From Treponema sp. (GTDB lineage Bacteria; Spirochaetota; Spirochaetia; Treponematales; Treponemataceae): a DNA stretch of 64,000 nucleotides. The translations under genes and the position numbers were made by a program. The first letter of the stretch is position 1. Each line of letters begins with the position of its first letter. Positions 60,182-64,000 of the stretch are shown piece after piece. The notes under the pieces are model-generated. The model did no database searches. It saw only the letters and a program-made list of their open reading frames with translations, and was not told the DNA's origin. Where the stretch lies: positions 56,257 to 120,256 of the forward strand of contig PDOP01000032.1 in the NCBI GenBank assembly GCA_002749205.1. The letters are read 5' to 3'.

Positions 60182-62530
60182 TTAGTTTTGCAAAAATGTT
60201 TGAGCCTTTGCGTCCTTTGTTTCGGCTTTTTCAAGTTTACCCAAAACCCAAGATTTTTCACCGACTAATTTTTGAAACCGTTCGGAATTTTCGGGTGCTA
60301 CAATTGCAATCATTCCAATTCCCATATTGAAAATTCGGTACATTTCGTTTTCTTCGATGTTGCCTGTTTTTTGTATAAGTTTGTAAAGCGGAGGAATGTC
60401 CCAAGCGGCTTTGTTTACGATTATGTTAAGTCCGTTAGGTATTACTCTCGGAATGTTTTCAAAAAAACCGCCTCCGGTGATATGCGCCAGACCTTTTATA
60501 ATTTCAGGATTGTTTTGTAAAATAGGATACAATGTTTTTAGATAGCAGCGGTGCGGTTTTAAAAGTGCTTCTTTCAGAGTTGTGCCCAATTCAGGGTAAA
60601 CTGTTTCAAGCGGTACATCTTCAAATATTTTGCGAATCAATGAATAGCCGTTTGTGTGCGGACTGTCCGAAGCCAAGCCGATTAAAACATCACCTTCGCC
60701 AATATTGTTTTTCGGCAAAAGTTTTTCACGGTCTGTGATACCTACAATGGTTCCTGCAATATCGAATTCACCGGATACATACACTCCCGGCATTTCCGCA
60801 GTTTCGCCTCCAATCAATGCACAATTTGAATTCTTACATGCCTTAGACATGCCGACAACAATTTCACTCGCCATTTTTGGATCCAGTTTTGAAGCGGCAA
60901 AGTAGTCCAAAAAGAAAAGCGGTTTTGCACCTTGTACCAAAATATCGTCAATACAGTGGTTTACGATGTCCATTCCGATTGACTCATAACTTTTAGCCTT
61001 TGAGCCGAGTTTTACCTTTGTGCCTACACCGTCGGTTGATGCTACCATAATCGGATTATTCATATTTTTAAAAGCTGCGGAAATATCGAACAAACCTCCG
61101 AATGAGCCAAGACGGGAAAGCACTTCGGGAGTATAAGTAGATTTAACTGCTTCGCTCATAAGTTTGACCGCAAGATTTCCCGCATCAATATCAACACCGG
61201 CACAGCTGTAAGAAAAACTTTTGTCATCGCTTAATTGCTTTTTTAAAAAATTAATTCCGCGCTCTGAAATATCGTTTCGGTATTGGCAGTTTGGAAAATC
61301 TATCTTTTGGATTTTATTGTATATTTTTTGCATGCAGTTTTCAAGGTCTTTGTCGTAACCTGTAACGGACAAAACCCTTCCGCCGTGAGCATAGAGCTTT
61401 CCGTTTTTTTCCGCAGTGCCCGAATGAACAACCTTTACATCGTTTTCAGAATTTAATTGATTGTAATCCAGCATTACATCGTTGGAAGATTTTTGAGGGT
61501 ATCCGTTTTTTGCCATTATCACAGTAGCGGCATAACCTGTTTTCCAGTTTGGCAGAGCTTTAGGTAATTCGCCTTTACAACATGCAATCATGGTTTCAGA
61601 AAGATTTCCTTCAAACAGCTCCATTAAAACTTGAGCTTCAGGATCACCGAAGCGACAATTATATTCGATTACTTTAGCTCCATCGGAAGTAAGCATTAAG
61701 CCGGCATAAACTACACCGATGTATGGTGTTCGGTCATCTGCGAGTTTTTTTATCAATGGAGCGATTATCGTATTCGCTAAACTTTCAGCTTCATCGTAAG
61801 GGCAAACAGGCGCCGGAGCATAAGCACCCATTCCGCCGGTATTAGGCCCTGTATCATTATTACCGATTCGTTTGTGGTCTTGACTCGAAGGCATTACAGA
61901 AATATGCTTACCGTCAGAAAATGCCAAAATAGATACCTCTTCGCCTGTAAGCCTTTCTTCAAGAACAACTTCGGCTCCGGCTTCTCCAAATGTTTTATTA
62001 TTCATCACTTGATATAAAATGCCGATTGCTTCTTCTTTTGAAGTCGGTAAAAAAACGCCTTTACCTGCGGCTAACCCGGAAACTTTAATTACAAAATCAT
62101 AATCAGCTTCCTGAACCCAACCGGCGGCTTTTTCAAAATCCGAAAATACCGAATACTTTGCAGTCGGAATTTTCAAATCAATCATTGTTTTTTTTGCAAA
62201 TGCCTTTGACCACTCGATTTGTGAAGCTTTTTTTGAAGGCCCAAAGCAAAAAACATTGCGTCCTTCTTGTTTGTTTCGCTCGGCAATTAAATCCGAAAGA
62301 CCTAAACTAAGCGGAACCTCAGGTCCTACCACAACCAAATCTACTGAATGTGAAAAAGCAAAATCCGCCAATTCGTTAATTGCATCAGGATTTATTTTTA
62401 CATTTTCGCCAACCTGAGCTGTGCCTGCATTACCGGGTGCAATAAATAGTTTTCCTTCGGAATTAGTTTCCGCCAATTTCAACGCCAAAGAATGCTCACG
62501 ACCGCCTGAGCCTACAAGTAAAATATTCAT
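60182..62530 (-). CDS. Bifunctional PurD-PurM fusion
   Basis: The 782-residue protein joins two purine-synthesis enzymes. Residues 1 to about 425 are PurD (glycinamide ribonucleotide synthetase): NILLVGSGGREHSLALKL, an ATP-grasp domain, and HKRIGNNDTGPNTGGMGAYA. From about 440 to the end is PurM (aminoimidazole ribonucleotide synthetase): YSCAGVDIDAGN, GGLFDIS, STDGVGTKVKLG, and ALIGGETAEMPGVY. Start ATG 62530 is preferred; the longer frame would include its promoter. The two steps are not consecutive (PurN and PurL act between), so the gain is co-regulation more than channelling. Confidence 0.93.
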   Translation of the reverse strand: MNILLVGSGGREHSLALKLAETNSEGKLFIAPGNAGTAQVGENVKINPDAINELADFAFSHSVDLVVVGPEVPLSLGLSDLIAERNKQEGRNVFCFGPSKKASQIEWSKAFAKKTMIDLKIPTAKYSVFSDFEKAAGWVQEADYDFVIKVSGLAAGKGVFLPTSKEEAIGILYQVMNNKTFGEAGAEVVLEERLTGEEVSILAFSDGKHISVMPSSQDHKRIGNNDTGPNTGGMGAYAPAPVCPYDEAESLANTIIAPLIKKLADDRTPYIGVVYAGLMLTSDGAKVIEYNCRFGDPEAQVLMELFEGNLSETMIACCKGELPKALPNWKTGYAATVIMAKNGYPQKSSNDVMLDYNQLNSENDVKVVHSGTAEKNGKLYAHGGRVLSVTGYDKDLENCMQKIYNKIQKIDFPNCQYRNDISERGINFLKKQLSDDKSFSYSCAGVDIDAGNLAVKLMSEAVKSTYTPEVLSRLGSFGGLFDISAAFKNMNNPIMVASTDGVGTKVKLGSKAKSYESIGMDIVNHCIDDILVQGAKPLFFLDYFAASKLDPKMASEIVVGMSKACKNSNCALIGGETAEMPGVYVSGEFDIAGTIVGITDREKLLPKNNIGEGDVLIGLASDSPHTNGYSLIRKIFEDVPLETVYPELGTTLKEALLKPHRCYLKTLYPILQNNPEIIKGLAHITGGGFFENIPRVIPNGLNIIVNKAAWDIPPLYKLIQKTGNIEENEMYRIFNMGIGMIAIVAPENSERFQKLVGEKSWVLGKLEKAETKDAKAQTFLQN

Positions 62531-62537
62531 GCCTGAA

Positions 62538-62565
62538 GTATAACATAATTTAAAAAAAAAGCAAG
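62538..62565 (-). promoter_or_regulatory. Leaderless-type promoter of purD-purM
   Basis: Minus strand TTGCTT (62565-62560), 16-bp spacer, TATACT (62543-62538), then 7 nt to the ATG at 62530. Confidence 0.6.
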
Positions 62566-62600
62566 TAAAAGGCAAAAGTTAATAAAAAAAATAATATACA

Positions 62601-62626
62601 TTTTTAAAAGCTTACGCTTTTAAAAA
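62601..62626. terminator. A+T-rich hairpin before R2 copy H
   Basis: TTTTTAAAAGC pairs with GCTTTTAAAAA around TTAC. It directly abuts R2 copy H, as hairpins do for copies E and F. Confidence 0.5.
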
Positions 62627-62760
62627 CCCACCGGCTCGCATAATCTTTTTGTCTTTTCTTTTTATTCAATCGATGTTTCACCTGTCGGTGAACCCTCTTT
62701 TTTTTATCGCCCAATCGACAAAAAGGATAGACTTCGCCGGTCAATTACATGATGAAGCGT
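62627..62760 (+). repeat. Dispersed structured element R2, copy H
   Basis: Outer helix ACCGGC/GCCGGT and loop motif GCATAATC/GGATAGAC are conserved. The inner helix is weaker (GATG opposite CCTC), but an alternative TTCACC/GGTGAA hairpin is present. Confidence 0.72.
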
Positions 62761-62828
62761 TTTGAATTTAAACGCCGGTTTTCTGCTTTTTTTACGCACT
62801 GCCCGTGTAGGTGAGTCTTTTGCTTTAC

Positions 62829-64000
62829 TTACCACTGAAATTCTATTTCATTGCTGAATTCTTTTACATCAATGAATTTAAGTTTGCCCGTAAGAGTGTC
62901 GTATATTCCGAGCCTTTTTGTGTTTGGTGGAGGATTTCTTATGACCTTGTCGGCTATATAGAGTTTTCCGTCTCGCTTACCCAAAAACTTTGTTCCATTG
63001 TAAAAGCCCGTAACCGTTTTAAGAAGTTTAAAATCGGGAAGTGAATAAATTTTCATGCTCGATTTGCCAAGAGTAGTATTTGGCTGGCTTGCACCACCTA
63101 AAAGAACATAGAGTATATCCCCATCAATTATAATGTCGCTTGGATAAACACCAACACTAAATTTTATGTCAACTTCTTTTAAAATATTTTTTATATCGAA
63201 TTTATTGAGACATTTAAAAGTATACCAATATGTTGAGCCGTTATAATGGGTTTCCATGCCAACACAGTAGTTTTTGCCGACAGATATTGCGGTAGTATTA
63301 TTTGGATCAAAGATTACCCCGGTTGTTTCTGCTCCGAATGAATTCCAAGACATGGGGCATGCTTTGATATGATAGCTTTTAGTGTAATAGGAAGTATTGG
63401 TTTCAATGTCAATACAAAGGTTCTTGAAACTACCGGTTTGAGGATGATTAACTAAATTATCGTAAGATGAAAATTCAGTATTTGTAGAACCGCCAGGCGT
63501 GTGAAGTAAAAACAATCTGCCGTATTTATCAAATGCAAAATCAGATATAGAACTATCCCTAGAGCCTTCAAAAACCAAACCGTCTTTTTTTTCGGGGTTT
63601 GCAACGGCAAAGAAAGTACAGTTACGCGGGGAATTTGTTTTTTTTGCCGGAAGTATTATATGGGGCTTTATTTCTTCTATTTCGAGGGTAATCACCCTGT
63701 TTGTATACGGCTCGATTGTAACACTTTTAGCCCTTGCGATGTATGTGCAAACAGTGTTCATAAGCTTTAGCTCTATATCAAAACCCTGTCCCGATTTTAT
63801 TGCGCCTGGAATTGTTATCGAATTTTTGGTGATAGTTAAATCGTCTTTTTTGTATGTTTTAACTTCGTTTGTGTATTGTGTAATTTTTAAAATTACGGCT
63901 CTTGCCGCCGTAAGGTCAGTTACAGCCGCATGAGCGTCCATAATGCTTCTTTCCGGCGAAAGGGTCAGGGTAAGGTCATTCGGGTTTTCAAGCTCCATAT
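62829..64000 (-). CDS. Partial gene: protein of unknown function, N terminus beyond window
   Basis: At least 389 residues are open and the frame runs to the window edge, so the true start is probably outside. The visible part is beta-rich. The first 100 residues (NSITIPGAIKSGQGFDIEL) look like an immunoglobulin-like or similar fold. The remainder has repeating FDKYGRLFLLH, GDILYVLLGG and KLYIADKVI strands that suggest a beta-propeller. An exported or lipoprotein surface protein is likely by type, but no signal can be seen here. Confidence 0.55.
   Translation of the reverse strand, partial: MELENPNDLTLTLSPERSIMDAHAAVTDLTAARAVILKITQYTNEVKTYKKDDLTITKNSITIPGAIKSGQGFDIELKLMNTVCTYIARAKSVTIEPYTNRVITLEIEEIKPHIILPAKKTNSPRNCTFFAVANPEKKDGLVFEGSRDSSISDFAFDKYGRLFLLHTPGGSTNTEFSSYDNLVNHPQTGSFKNLCIDIETNTSYYTKSYHIKACPMSWNSFGAETTGVIFDPNNTTAISVGKNYCVGMETHYNGSTYWYTFKCLNKFDIKNILKEVDIKFSVGVYPSDIIIDGDILYVLLGGASQPNTTLGKSSMKIYSLPDFKLLKTVTGFYNGTKFLGKRDGKLYIADKVIRNPPPNTKRLGIYDTLTGKLKFIDVKEFSNEIEFQW

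Noticed and set aside
8571..62760. R2 copies as a CRISPR array or tRNA-like genes
   Set aside because: Copies are scattered, not tandem with spacers, and there is no anticodon or T-loop arrangement.

Overview
The window looks like chromosome from an oral or host-associated treponeme of the Treponema denticola group. This is inferred from the low G+C content, the gene set (two Maf-like DUF115 proteins, HPr with HPr kinase, FeoAB, a ftcD-hutI pair, GldA/F/G-type ABC genes, many TPR and lipoprotein genes) and several protein families I know mainly from spirochetes. I see no rRNA, CRISPR array, prophage, integrase or complete insertion sequence. It is mostly housekeeping chromosome, and the unusual content lies in the intergenic DNA.

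Layout. 274-7083 (minus): a degenerate GGDEF membrane protein, two Maf-like proteins and a very acidic 791-residue protein. 7396-13688 (minus): an FMN-dependent hydroxy-acid oxidase homologue, tRNA-Met, a membrane nuclease-like protein, an M15 peptidase, a lipoprotein, acylphosphatase, a HisJ-like PHP phosphatase and a spirochete-type protein of unknown function. 13868-20612: a formylglycine-generating-enzyme-like lipoprotein (+), then radA-pgk, murJ and a HAD hydrolase (-). 20788-24587: a von Willebrand A protein (+), an L-cysteine desulfidase homologue (-) and a truncated sigma-54 activator (+). 24818-27425 (minus operon): hpf-hprK-ptsH-holA. 27844-35825: aroK (+), a four-gene gliding-type ABC operon and mfd (-). 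36427-44429: coaX (+), pta plus a TPR protein (-), cobS (+), a DUF4197 lipoprotein (-) and ftcD-hutI (+). 46415-49368: a divergent pair (602-residue exported protein and TPR lipoprotein) and a TraB-family protein. 49680-52334 (minus): feoA-feoB and a FeoB-associated Cys-rich protein. 52697-62530: secA, a 76-residue orphan, an HrpA-type helicase, a GNAT acetyltransferase, two tRNA-Leu genes and a fused purD-purM. The last gene (62829 onward) runs off the window.

The most interesting signal is a set of dispersed, structured intergenic elements. Element R2 (8 copies, about 120-145 bp) has an outer and an inner helix whose sequences differ between copies while pairing is largely kept; one copy (62627) has a poor inner helix. 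Its nearly invariant motifs flank the outer helix. Element R1 (5 copies, about 126-129 bp) has covarying stems, and two G-tracts that could compete for one C-tract. Four of the five R1 copies end 14-18 bp beyond the stop codon of an oppositely oriented gene. Several R2 copies abut a separate hairpin. Shorter hairpin families (R3, H1, H2) recur as well. I do not recognise R1 or R2 as named families.

A second theme is leaderless or nearly leaderless transcription: at least six lead genes have a good -35/-10 pair whose -10 box lies only 6-13 nt before the start codon. Internal operon genes and some other lead genes carry ordinary Shine-Dalgarno sequences.
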